Shown: positions 1 to 6,303 of the stretch, piece by piece
Layout: every line of letters begins with the position of its first letter
How positions within the stretch are numbered: the first letter of the stretch is position 1
From: JAZRUY01 sp045598845
GTDB taxonomy: Bacteria > Verrucomicrobiota > Lentisphaeria > Victivallales > Victivallaceae
Assembly: GCA_045598845.1 (NCBI GenBank)
Contig: JAZRUY010000137.1
Location: forward strand, 1 to 6,592
DNA length: 6,592 bases
Direction of reading: 5' to 3'
Notes under the pieces: model-generated
The model's database searches: none
What the model was told of the DNA's origin: nothing
What the model saw: the letters and a program-made list of their open reading frames with translations, nothing else
Position numbers and translations under genes: made by a program

Positions 1-1488
1 CTGGAACTGCAGAATCTGCTTGATTTCGACGATCTGCTGCTGCTGACCTGCCGGCTGTTTTCGGAATTTCCGGAGGTACTGCACCAGTGGCGGGAGCGTT
101 ATACCCATCTGCTGGTGGACGAATATCAGGACACCAACTCAGCCCAGTTCACCATGGTAAAACTGCTGACGGACGGACGCAACAATATCTGCGCGGTCGG
201 CGATGATGACCAAAGCATATACTCCTGGCGGGGCGCCGATGTGGGCAACATTCTGAATTTCGGCAGTTTTTTCCCGAATACCGCTGAAATCAAACTGGAG
301 CAGAATTACCGCTCCACCAACACGATTCTGAATGCCGCGAACGCGGTGATCTCGGCAGGCGGGCACCGGCATGACAAGCACCTGTGGAGCCGTCTGGGAG
401 AAGGCGAAAAAATCACCGTAATGCGCGCCGACAGCGGCGAAAACGAAGCCGGCGCAATCGCCGACCTGATACTGCAGTTGAACGCAGAAGGCAAATTCAA
501 GTACAGCGATACGGCGGTATTATACCGTTCCAACCACTTGTCACGCGAACTGGAACAGGCAATGCGCCGCAACGGTATTCCCTACCGGCTGGTGGGGGGG
601 CAGGAGTTCTACAAACGCCGGGAAATAAAGGATGCGGCGGCCTATCTTAAACTGATCGTGAATCCCGGCGATGACCAGAGTCTGCTGCGCATACTCGCCG
701 CACCGCCGCGCGGACTGGCTGCCAAAGCGGTGGAACTGCTGAAAAAAGGGCGGCAGAGTGCTCATCTGCCGATGACAGAGCAATTGAACACTCCTGAATT
801 CACCGGTGCGCTGACCGCAAAAGCGGCTGAAGCGGCGAAAGAACTGGGCGGTCTTATAAAACGCTGGCGCGGCGGCGCTTTCGCCGAACCGGGAAATCTG
901 GCGCGCAAAGTCGCGGCGTTTCTGAGCGAAACCGGGTATCTGGACGGACTGCAGCGAATATACAAGGATCTGGACGATGCCCGCAAGCGGCGCGAAAACG
1001 TGGATGAATTCATCAGCGCCGTCGCGCAGTTTGAAAACAAACACGGGCAGCCGGTTTCACTGGAAGAATATCTGGAAACTTTCTCGCTGATGGAAGAAAA
1101 CGACCGCACCGAGGAAATACAGGGAGAAGCGGTCACGCTTTCAACCGTACATGCGGCGAAAGGGCTGGAGTACCCGGCGGTATTCATCGCCGCTGCCGAA
1201 GAAAATATTTTTCCGCACGAACGGGCGATGGAAGAAGGCAATCTGGAAGAAGAACTGCGGCTGTTCTATGTGGCGATAACCAGGGCGAAGCTGAAACTGT
1301 ACATCACCATGGCCGGACGGCGGATGGTGCGCGGCATCACGCACCTGTGCATGCCGTCGCGCTTTCTGGACCTGCTGCCGGAAGAGTTGTATGAAACCGC
1401 GGCGCCGGAAGATCTGATGCGCCCGGCAACCGAAGAGGAAATGCGGGAGGCATTCGCGAAAATATTTCAGATACCGGAGACAAAATAA
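1..1488 (+). CDS. UvrD/Rep/PcrA-type ATP-dependent DNA helicase (5' partial)
   Basis: Superfamily 1A 3'-5' DNA helicase, an ATP-driven motor that unwinds DNA in repair or at stalled forks. The frame is open from base 1, so the gene starts upstream. About 495 codons are visible; the missing N-terminus would carry the Q motif and Walker A. Counting codons from base 1, I see DFDDLL (8-13), the Walker B motif VDEYQDTN (39-46), motif III GDDDQSIYSWRGA (67-79), motif IV LEQNYRS (99-105), motif V with TVHAAKGLE (about 382-390) and motif VI with VAITRAK (424-430, arginine finger R428). Between motifs IV and V lies a typical 2B-type region with YRLVGGQEFYKRREIKD. The protein ends about 65 residues after motif VI, just past PSRFLDLLP. 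It therefore lacks the long Tudor-bearing tail of classical PcrA/UvrD and looks Rep-like in this respect. Rep, PcrA and UvrD cannot be told apart safely from this fragment, so no symbol is given. The family call is very secure. Confidence 0.96.
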   Translation: MELQNLLDFDDLLLLTCRLFSEFPEVLHQWRERYTHLLVDEYQDTNSAQFTMVKLLTDGRNNICAVGDDDQSIYSWRGADVGNILNFGSFFPNTAEIKLEQNYRSTNTILNAANAVISAGGHRHDKHLWSRLGEGEKITVMRADSGENEAGAIADLILQLNAEGKFKYSDTAVLYRSNHLSRELEQAMRRNGIPYRLVGGQEFYKRREIKDAAAYLKLIVNPGDDQSLLRILAAPPRGLAAKAVELLKKGRQSAHLPMTEQLNTPEFTGALTAKAAEAAKELGGLIKRWRGGAFAEPGNLARKVAAFLSETGYLDGLQRIYKDLDDARKRRENVDEFISAVAQFENKHGQPVSLEEYLETFSLMEENDRTEEIQGEAVTLSTVHAAKGLEYPAVFIAAAEENIFPHERAMEEGNLEEELRLFYVAITRAKLKLYITMAGRRMVRGITHLCMPSRFLDLLPEELYETAAPEDLMRPATEEEMREAFAKIFQIPETK

Positions 1489-1509
1489 CGGATTTTTTTC
1501 GTCAGGCTA

Positions 1510-1538
1510 TTGACTTTTATCTTTTTCGCGGGTATAAT
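1510..1538 (+). promoter_or_regulatory. Near-consensus sigma-70 promoter for the RRM protein gene
   Basis: TTGACT at 1510-1515 matches the -35 consensus at 5 of 6 bases. A perfect TATAAT lies at 1533-1538, and the spacer is exactly 17 bp. The transcript should start near 1545. The promoter begins 21 bp after the helicase stop codon, in AT-rich sequence that contrasts with the GC-rich genes. No competing gene lies between it and the RRM gene at 1820, so it most likely drives that gene strongly. It could instead start a small RNA, but no terminator is visible before 1820. The start site is inferred from spacing only. Confidence 0.8.
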
Positions 1539-1544
1539 TATTCC

Positions 1545-1819
1545 AGTTTCAAGGACTTTCATATCATTGCAGATTAGGGTTTTCAGTATTTTGTCATAAA
1601 ACTCAAGGACACCCGGCGGAACACCGTAACCGGCAACCGGAATCAACGTTTTCCGCATTGGTAAAAACCCGTCTGCAACCTTCCGGACTGATTGTATTAC
1701 CCGTATCACTCCCTCGGTTCAGAAAAAGCGGCGGGAAAAATGTGTAAAAAAACGAGTAACGGAGAGATACGGAAAAAGTAAATCCGGGAAAGAGGATTCC
1801 GGTAAAGAAAGGATTTTCA
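1545..1819 (+). promoter_or_regulatory. Long (about 275 nt) 5' leader of the RRM gene
   Basis: This is the untranslated stretch between the inferred start site and the RRM start codon. No long reading frame on either strand looks like a real gene. I see three possible pairings. A local hairpin forms from CGGAA (1638-1642) and TTCCG (1651-1655). A local hairpin forms from AATCC (1781-1785) and GGATT (1794-1798), with an 8-nt loop. A 9-bp perfect long-range complement joins ACCGGAATC (1636-1644) and GATTCCGGT (1795-1803). The last ends five bases before the Shine-Dalgarno site and excludes both local hairpins. I recognise no known riboswitch class. A cis-regulatory role is inferred from length, structure and the RNA-binding product; some bacterial RRM proteins are known to be cold-regulated through their leaders. 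Confidence 0.45.
1808..1813 (+). promoter_or_regulatory. Ribosome binding site of the RRM gene
   Basis: AAAGGA at 1808-1813 lies 6 nt before the ATG at 1820 and fixes that start codon. It sits just 3' of the segment 1795-1803 that can pair with the upper leader, so leader folding could plausibly affect ribosome access. Confidence 0.75.
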
Positions 1820-2095
1820 ATGAACATCTATGTGGGCAACCTGCCGTACAAGACCACGAGCGATGAACTTCGCGGAATTTTCGCCGATTACGGCGAAGTG
1901 AAGGATGCCAGAATCGTGATGGACCGCGAGACCGACCGCTCCAAGGGGTTCGGATTCGTCGAAATGCCGGACGACGCTCAGGCCAAAGCCGCCATCGAGG
2001 CGCTGAACGGGCAGGAAATCGGCGGCCGCAAGGCGATCGTCAATGAAGCGCGCCCCCGCGAGCCACGTACCGGATTCGGCGGCAAACGTTTCTGA
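1820..2095 (+). CDS. Single-RRM RNA-binding protein (91 aa)
   Basis: Small cytoplasmic single-stranded RNA-binding protein made of one RNA recognition motif. RNP2 is IYVGNL (residues 3-8) and RNP1 is KGFGFVEM (42-49), with the aromatic residues Y4, F44 and F46 in the usual RNA-stacking positions. The beta-alpha-beta order is complete: helix 1 around DELRGIFADYG, helix 2 around AQAKAAIEALNG, and last strand around KAIVNEA. A short basic, glycine-containing tail (RPREPRTGFGGKRF) follows, much shorter than the glycine-rich tails of cyanobacterial Rbp proteins. The length of about 90 aa is typical of bacterial RRM proteins, which are found in cyanobacteria, proteobacteria, Bacteroidota and the PVC group and are often linked to cold or stress. 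The gene is monocistronic by layout, with its own strong promoter, long leader and strong terminator, which suggests abundant and regulated expression. The RNA targets cannot be read from sequence. Confidence 0.95.
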   Translation: MNIYVGNLPYKTTSDELRGIFADYGEVKDARIVMDRETDRSKGFGFVEMPDDAQAKAAIEALNGQEIGGRKAIVNEARPREPRTGFGGKRF

Positions 2096-2122
2096 CGATT
2101 ACCCAAGTCCGATGAAAAACGG

Positions 2123-2152
2123 AACTCCGGCTCTTCGGAACCGGAGTTTTTT
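2123..2152 (+). terminator. Intrinsic terminator with UUCG tetraloop
   Basis: AACTCCGG (2123-2130) pairs with CCGGAGTT (2141-2148) in a perfect 8-bp stem. Inside it, after one C/A mismatch, TC pairs with GA around a TTCG loop closed by C-G, the very stable cUUCGg tetraloop. The 3' arm runs into six T residues (2147-2152). It starts 27 bp after the RRM stop codon and ends 16 bp before the next start codon, so it should end the RRM transcript and limit read-through into the kinase gene. Confidence 0.92.
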
Positions 2153-2168
2153 AACACCCGGAATATTT

Positions 2169-3095
2169 ATGGATTATCAACTTCTATTCAGCCGATGGGG
2201 ACTGCGGTTCGCAGGAACAATGCCGGGATTGACACCGCAGGGCAGTCCGGGCCGCAGCAGAACCCGAACAGTATTTGCGGATACCGGTGGAAAACTCTAT
2301 GCCGCCGAAGGATTCGAGCCTGAAAAACAGGCGCACCGCGCGGCGCTGAACCTGAAAATGGAATTTCTGGCCCGGCAAGGCGCGGCGGTAACGCCTTACC
2401 TGCGCACGGCCGCGGGCGGGCATGGAGCGGAAGCCGGGGGAATATTTTTTCAAGTGCGGCCGTGGACAGAGGCGCAACCGGCACCGAGGGAAAATATCGG
2501 CGATGACCGTAATTTCGGGAAACAGTGCGGAGAATTCCTGCTGCGGTTAAAGGATATCTCACGCAGGCCGGACTTTCCGCCGCCTGAACGGACGGATTTC
2601 AATTTCGCCGATTATCTGCCGGCTCTCGAAACCCTGGCAAAAAAAAGGATGCCGGAAATTCTTCCCGCGATTGCTGAAATAACAGATTCCATACGGGATT
2701 TTCTGGAAATTGAACCGTTTCTGCCTAAAGAATTCGCCCACGGCGATTTTCACCCGGCCAACATACTGATGCGAAACGGAAGCATCACCGCGGTGATCGA
2801 CTGGGAATTCTGCGGCCGAAAAACCGCCGGATACGACGCGGCGCTGATGCTCGGCTGTCTGGGCATCGACAACCCCGGGTGGCTCAACGGCCCGGCGGCG
2901 GCGGCGATGCTGGAATTTCTGAAAGAGCATGACTGCATGAAAAAAATATCCAGGGAATATCTGCCGCAACTGACGGCGGCGGTAAGACTGGGATGGCTGG
3001 GGGAATGGATCGAGTGCGGCGACTTGGAATTAATACGCCGGGAACTGGAATTTTCCGCACTGCTGAGGAGCCGGACGGCGGAACTACCGTTGTAA
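2169..3095 (+). CDS. Aminoglycoside/choline phosphotransferase-family kinase, substrate unknown (308 aa)
   Basis: Small-molecule kinase of the APH fold, the group that includes aminoglycoside phosphotransferases, choline kinases and type II homoserine kinases; probably cytosolic. The catalytic loop reads HGDFHPANIL (residues 191-200), with D193 as expected catalytic base and N198 as metal ligand. VIDWEF follows, with D211 as the second metal ligand, and then a typical helical segment (YDAALMLGCLG). The N-terminal lobe holds a GSPGRSRTR stretch and KLYAAEGF before a helix. I chose ATG 2169, with GGA at 2160-2162 six bases upstream. The frame is open back to 2043, but that start would overlap the RRM gene and span the terminator. 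A later ATG at 2220 would cut into conserved N-lobe sequence. No resistance role is implied: most family members have other or unknown substrates, and neither neighbour identifies this one. No clear promoter of its own is visible. Confidence 0.85.
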   Translation: MDYQLLFSRWGLRFAGTMPGLTPQGSPGRSRTRTVFADTGGKLYAAEGFEPEKQAHRAALNLKMEFLARQGAAVTPYLRTAAGGHGAEAGGIFFQVRPWTEAQPAPRENIGDDRNFGKQCGEFLLRLKDISRRPDFPPPERTDFNFADYLPALETLAKKRMPEILPAIAEITDSIRDFLEIEPFLPKEFAHGDFHPANILMRNGSITAVIDWEFCGRKTAGYDAALMLGCLGIDNPGWLNGPAAAAMLEFLKEHDCMKKISREYLPQLTAAVRLGWLGEWIECGDLELIRRELEFSALLRSRTAELPL

Positions 3096-3118
3096 TGCGG
3101 CAGCCGCCGTGATATATT
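3090..3118 (+). promoter_or_regulatory. Possible promoter upstream of the rhamnosidase gene
   Basis: TTGTAA (3090-3095, 4 of 6 consensus bases) and TATATT (3113-3118, 5 of 6) are 17 bp apart. They overlap the stop codon of the kinase gene. A small GCGG/CCGC inverted repeat (3097-3107) lies in the spacer. A start near 3125 would give a leader of about 45 nt for the gene at 3171. The match is modest, and the rhamnosidase may instead be cotranscribed with the kinase gene. Confidence 0.35.
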
Positions 3119-3170
3119 CCCGGAGTATTATCCGGTCTTATTCGTAAATAAAGTTCAAGAGGTAACACCG

Positions 3171-5342
3171 ATGAAAGAGATAATGCCGCGCAACATCTGG
3201 AGCAACGGGAATCCGAACGAAGGTTTTTTCCGTAAAGAGTTCACCCTGAAAAACAAACCGGGCAAGGCGGTATTGCGGATTTTCTGCGACACCGGCTATG
3301 AACTGTATCTGAATGATGAATTCGCGGCGGCGATCGATGAGCACAACAACACCCGGGACTACAATGTACGGCCGTTTCTGCGGCGCGGACGCAACCTGAT
3401 TGCCGTACATGCGCTCAACCACTGCGGACACCGGGGGCTGTGCGCGGAACTGCGGATAGACGATACCCGTTCGATAACCACGGGAACCGACTGGCTGGCA
3501 TCGGATTCGGAACTGTGGGACTGGCATGCGGCGGAATGCGATACCGGAAACGGCAACTGGAAGAATGCGGCGGTGCTGCCGCTGCAATATGCCGGCATGC
3601 CGCAATGGAGCACCAGACCCGGCGGAGACCCGGAGAAAATCGTACCGGTATGCGGCAACGAACTGTTCGCAAAAGGAGCCGTGCCCAAGTTCGTGGATTC
3701 ACCTTTTTATACTGCGAAACGTTCCGAAGAAAAGACCGATGAAGCGGTACGGGGGATAATCGGCGATACCGATGCGGTAAACCGGAAATGGTATCCGCCT
3801 GCTCTGCGCACCGCGTCAACCTTTTACCGGGCGGATGATACTAAACGCAAAGCGATGAAAAAAGCGGTTTTCACCGCTCCGGAAAGATACACCGGACCGG
3901 CTTTTATCGTTGATTTCGGGCATGAGTGCGCCGGACGGCTGCGCTTCGCGGTGAAGTCAAAGGAACTGATGCACTGCCGCATACTGTACGGAGAGGGGCT
4001 GGACGAGTGCCACCATGAGCCTCCCCGCACCTCGCTGGTGCACCGGATGCTTACCGAAGATGTGGAATTTTTCCCCGGCAGCCACCAGTTTGAAAGCCGC
4101 AACAGGGTCGGATTCAGATATGCGCGGGTGGAATTCTTCGACTGCGGAGGCGAAGTGACTCTGGATAAATTCGCAGTAAAAAACTCCGTTTACCCGCTTA
4201 ATTACAGAGGATGGTTCCACTGCTCCGACGAAAAACTCAACCGCATCTGGCTGGCGGGGCGCAATACGCTGCACTGGTGCATGCAGGAATACTATCTGGA
4301 CGGAATCAAGCGGGACCGGCTGCTCTGGACCGGCGACACCCGGATGCAGGCACTGATAAACTACCATCTTTTCGGCGATGCGGAACTGTTCAAATTCTGC
4401 TGGAGAAGCATCGGTTCGTGCCAATATCCGGACGGAGCGATTCCGTCGGCCATGGTAGAGGGATCTTCTCTTATATGGGACTATGTGATGCTCTATCTCA
4501 TCGCGGTAAAAGAGTACGAAATGTACACCGGAGACGGCAAATTCGCGGCGGAACTGAGCGATGTCATCCGCAAGGCGGCCGACTGGCTGCTGAGCAAATG
4601 CGGAAAAGACGGACTCATCGACATTCCCGTCAATCCGTATCCGGTCTGGATGGTGGTACTCAACAAGGCAACCGGTAAAAATCCTTATGTGAACAAACTG
4701 CTGCGCGGCGCGCTGGACGCCGCCGCCTTCGCCCTGCGGAAATGCGCTCCGGCGGATTCCGCCAGATTCGCCGCCGCCGCGGAACAGTGCGGAAAAGCGC
4801 TGGCGCGGATAATCCGGAAACAAAACGGAAAAACCGGCAAGCCGGACCATCTGCCGTCGGAATCGCTGGAGTTGTTCGCCATGACCTCGGAACAGTTCGC
4901 CGCCGGCGATGCGGAGGCGGCGCTGGCGACTATACGCGACAACTGGTACGGCGCGATCGGGCTCGGATACGACACCCTGCCGGAGGCGCCCAACGCATTG
5001 CTGGCGGATCCCGCCAAACTGCACGGAGAACTGAAAGTAAGCAGCGGAAGCTACTGCCACGGCTGGACGGCCGGACCGTGCTGCGCACTGGTGCAGGGAG
5101 TGTTCGGAATAATTCCGCTGGAGCCTGGATTCAAGAAATTCAGCGTCAAAATCCAGACCGGAGGACTGAAACAGGCGGAAACAGCGGTGCCTACTCCGCA
5201 CGGGCAGATAGCGGCGGCATTCCGAACCGGGGGCGGAAAGACGACTTTGGAACTGGCGGTGCCGGAAGGATGCGCCGCGGAACTGGAATTCCGGGGAAAA
5301 ACCGTTACCGTGCGGGAAGGACACCATAAGGTAATTCTGTGA
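3171..5342 (+). CDS. GH78-like alpha-L-rhamnosidase, intracellular (723 aa)
   Basis: Glycoside hydrolase resembling family GH78, which releases terminal alpha-L-rhamnose from glycans or glycosides. Domains in order: an N-terminal jelly-roll (about 8-115, with FRKEFTL, YELYLNDE and LIAVHALN); a beta-domain (about 215-340, with IVDFGHECAGRLRF and GFRYARVEF); an (alpha/alpha)6 catalytic barrel (about 350-640); and a C-terminal beta-sandwich (about 645-723, with PLEPGFKKF and VPTPHG). The block DGIKRDRLLWTGD (377-389) puts D377, D382 and D389 at the same spacing as D567, E572 and D579 of Bacillus RhaB, making D377 the likely general acid. E605 in DTLPEA is my best candidate for the base, followed by SYCHGWTAGP (627-636). 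The start has GAGGT at 3159-3163, 7 nt upstream. There is no signal peptide or lipobox, so it should act in the cytoplasm on imported oligosaccharides. No transporter, regulator or rhamnose catabolism gene is adjacent. Substrate specificity is not certain; the fold assignment is. Confidence 0.88.
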   Translation: MKEIMPRNIWSNGNPNEGFFRKEFTLKNKPGKAVLRIFCDTGYELYLNDEFAAAIDEHNNTRDYNVRPFLRRGRNLIAVHALNHCGHRGLCAELRIDDTRSITTGTDWLASDSELWDWHAAECDTGNGNWKNAAVLPLQYAGMPQWSTRPGGDPEKIVPVCGNELFAKGAVPKFVDSPFYTAKRSEEKTDEAVRGIIGDTDAVNRKWYPPALRTASTFYRADDTKRKAMKKAVFTAPERYTGPAFIVDFGHECAGRLRFAVKSKELMHCRILYGEGLDECHHEPPRTSLVHRMLTEDVEFFPGSHQFESRNRVGFRYARVEFFDCGGEVTLDKFAVKNSVYPLNYRGWFHCSDEKLNRIWLAGRNTLHWCMQEYYLDGIKRDRLLWTGDTRMQALINYHLFGDAELFKFCWRSIGSCQYPDGAIPSAMVEGSSLIWDYVMLYLIAVKEYEMYTGDGKFAAELSDVIRKAADWLLSKCGKDGLIDIPVNPYPVWMVVLNKATGKNPYVNKLLRGALDAAAFALRKCAPADSARFAAAAEQCGKALARIIRKQNGKTGKPDHLPSESLELFAMTSEQFAAGDAEAALATIRDNWYGAIGLGYDTLPEAPNALLADPAKLHGELKVSSGSYCHGWTAGPCCALVQGVFGIIPLEPGFKKFSVKIQTGGLKQAETAVPTPHGQIAAAFRTGGGKTTLELAVPEGCAAELEFRGKTVTVREGHHKVIL

Positions 5343-5459
5343 CGGACGCGCCCGGCCCGGGACTGGCAAGAAAGAGGCGCAGGGAATATATTTGAACAGT
5401 AAACAATATTCCCGGCCGAAGCAACTGCATCAACCTACGGCTGAACAGGAGATTTTATC
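5343..5459 (+). other. Intergenic spacer between rhamnosidase and pyrF genes
   Basis: This 117-bp spacer holds a GC-rich start (cccggcccggg at 5351-5361), an AT-rich inverted repeat at 5382-5413 and the pyrF Shine-Dalgarno AGGAGA (5447-5452). A weak promoter is possible: CTGGCA at 5363-5368, an 18-bp spacer and TATATT at 5387-5392. If used, it would place the start of transcription inside the inverted repeat. There is no T-tract terminator. Confidence 0.35.
5382..5413. repeat. Imperfect inverted repeat upstream of pyrF
   Basis: GGGAATAT (5382-5389) is the exact reverse complement of ATATTCCC (5406-5413). A further TTT/AAA pairing (5391-5393 with 5401-5403) lies inside, separated by a 1x2 internal loop and closing a 7-nt loop. 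C and G residues follow it, not T residues, so it is not a standard intrinsic terminator. It could be an operator, a transcript-end stabilising hairpin, or chance. Confidence 0.5.
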
Positions 5460-6281
5460 ATGACATTTCAGGAAAAACTCGCCGAAGCGGTACGGCGCAA
5501 CAATTCGCTGGTCTGCGCAGGGCTGGATCCGGATCTGAATAAACTGCCGGACGCGGTGAAAAAATCCGAATACCCCGTCTTCGAATTCAACAAGGCGATT
5601 ATAGACGCCACCAAAAACGCGGTATGCTGCTACAAACCGCAATCAGCCTACTATGCCGGGCAGGATGCCGACGATCAACTGAAAATGAGTATCGATTACA
5701 TTAAGGAAACCGCACCGGGAATACCGGTGATCCTGGATGTGAAACGCGGCGATATCGGCTCGACGGCGCAGATGTACGCAAAAGAAGCGTTTGAACGCTA
5801 CAACGCCGATGCGGTGACGGTAAATCCGTATATGGGATTCGATACTTTGAAACCGTTTCTCGACCATGCCGGCCGGGGAGTGGCGGTGCTGTGCCGCACA
5901 TCGAATCCGAATTCGGGAGATCTGCAATCGCTGATGTGCGGCGGCAAACCGGTGTACCGGATCGTAGCCGAACTGGCCCGCGACAAATGGAACTACAACG
6001 GAAACTGCATGCTGGTGGTGGGAGCGACCTACCCCGCCGAACTTGCCGAAATACGCGAAGTATGCCCGGAAATGACTTTTCTGGTGCCGGGAGTGGGAGC
6101 GCAGGGAGGCGATGCGGAGGCGGTGGTACGCAACGGATGCAGAAAAAGCGACGGGGCAGGCATCATCGTGAATTCATCCCGCGGCATCATCTACGCGTCA
6201 AACGGAGATGACTTCGGCGCGGCGGCCGGCGCGGCGGCGATCAGACTGCGCGACACGCTTAACAGTTACCGCCGCGCATAA
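5460..6281 (+). CDS. pyrF: Orotidine 5'-phosphate decarboxylase, type 2 (273 aa)
   Basis: Catalyses OMP to UMP plus CO2, the last step of de novo pyrimidine synthesis; a cytosolic TIM-barrel dimer. The substrate-site signature is LDVKRGDIGSTA (92-103), with D93, K95 and D98 forming the DxKxxD catalytic array. Other matches are CAGLDPD near the N-terminus (19-25), FNKAIIDAT (43-51), VNPYMGFD (121-128), the phosphate-loop PGVGAQGGD (210-218) and NSSRGI (238-243) with R241 as expected phosphate ligand. The length of about 270 aa and these motifs mark the longer type 2 subfamily, as in mycobacteria and many anaerobes, not the 230-240 aa E. coli type. The start is fixed by AGGAGA (5447-5452), 7 nt before ATG. 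der follows after 22 nt and is probably cotranscribed. No other pyr gene is in view. No oddity was found in the active site. Confidence 0.96.
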   Translation: MTFQEKLAEAVRRNNSLVCAGLDPDLNKLPDAVKKSEYPVFEFNKAIIDATKNAVCCYKPQSAYYAGQDADDQLKMSIDYIKETAPGIPVILDVKRGDIGSTAQMYAKEAFERYNADAVTVNPYMGFDTLKPFLDHAGRGVAVLCRTSNPNSGDLQSLMCGGKPVYRIVAELARDKWNYNGNCMLVVGATYPAELAEIREVCPEMTFLVPGVGAQGGDAEAVVRNGCRKSDGAGIIVNSSRGIIYASNGDDFGAAAGAAAIRLRDTLNSYRRA

Positions 6282-6303
6282 TTCCCCGGAACGGAGACAG
6301 CGC

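Noticed and set aside
541..1241. Two open frames on the - strand opposite the helicase gene
   Set aside because: No recognisable motif or good ribosome site; they are mirrored from the helicase coding sequence.
1486..1500. Possible terminator after the helicase gene (seven T residues at about 1493-1499)
   Set aside because: Only a 3-bp CCG/CGG stem can be drawn before the T-tract, which is too weak for an intrinsic terminator.
1630..1640. CCGG-CAA-CCGG mini-hairpin in the RRM leader
   Set aside because: A 4-bp stem with a 3-nt loop is marginal, and CCGG is common in this GC-rich sequence.
1467..1827. Two short - strand frames (80 and 74 codons) covering the intergenic stretch
   Set aside because: No family resemblance. 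They oppose the strong promoter and run into neighbouring genes, so coding is unlikely.
2043..2168. N-terminal extension of the kinase frame back to 2043 (350 aa)
   Set aside because: It overlaps the end of the RRM gene, runs through the terminator hairpin, and its residues do not resemble the kinase family. ATG 2169 is the better start.
2169..3095. Reading the APH-fold protein as an aminoglycoside resistance determinant
   Set aside because: Only the general kinase fold motifs are shared. There are no mobile-element signs, and the family is functionally broad.
3957..5369. Long open frame on the - strand (470 codons) opposite the rhamnosidase gene
   Set aside because: Its composition is rich in Arg, Ser, Phe and Gln with no domain motif, typical of an antisense shadow of a GC-rich gene. 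The + strand frame encodes a clear GH78 protein.
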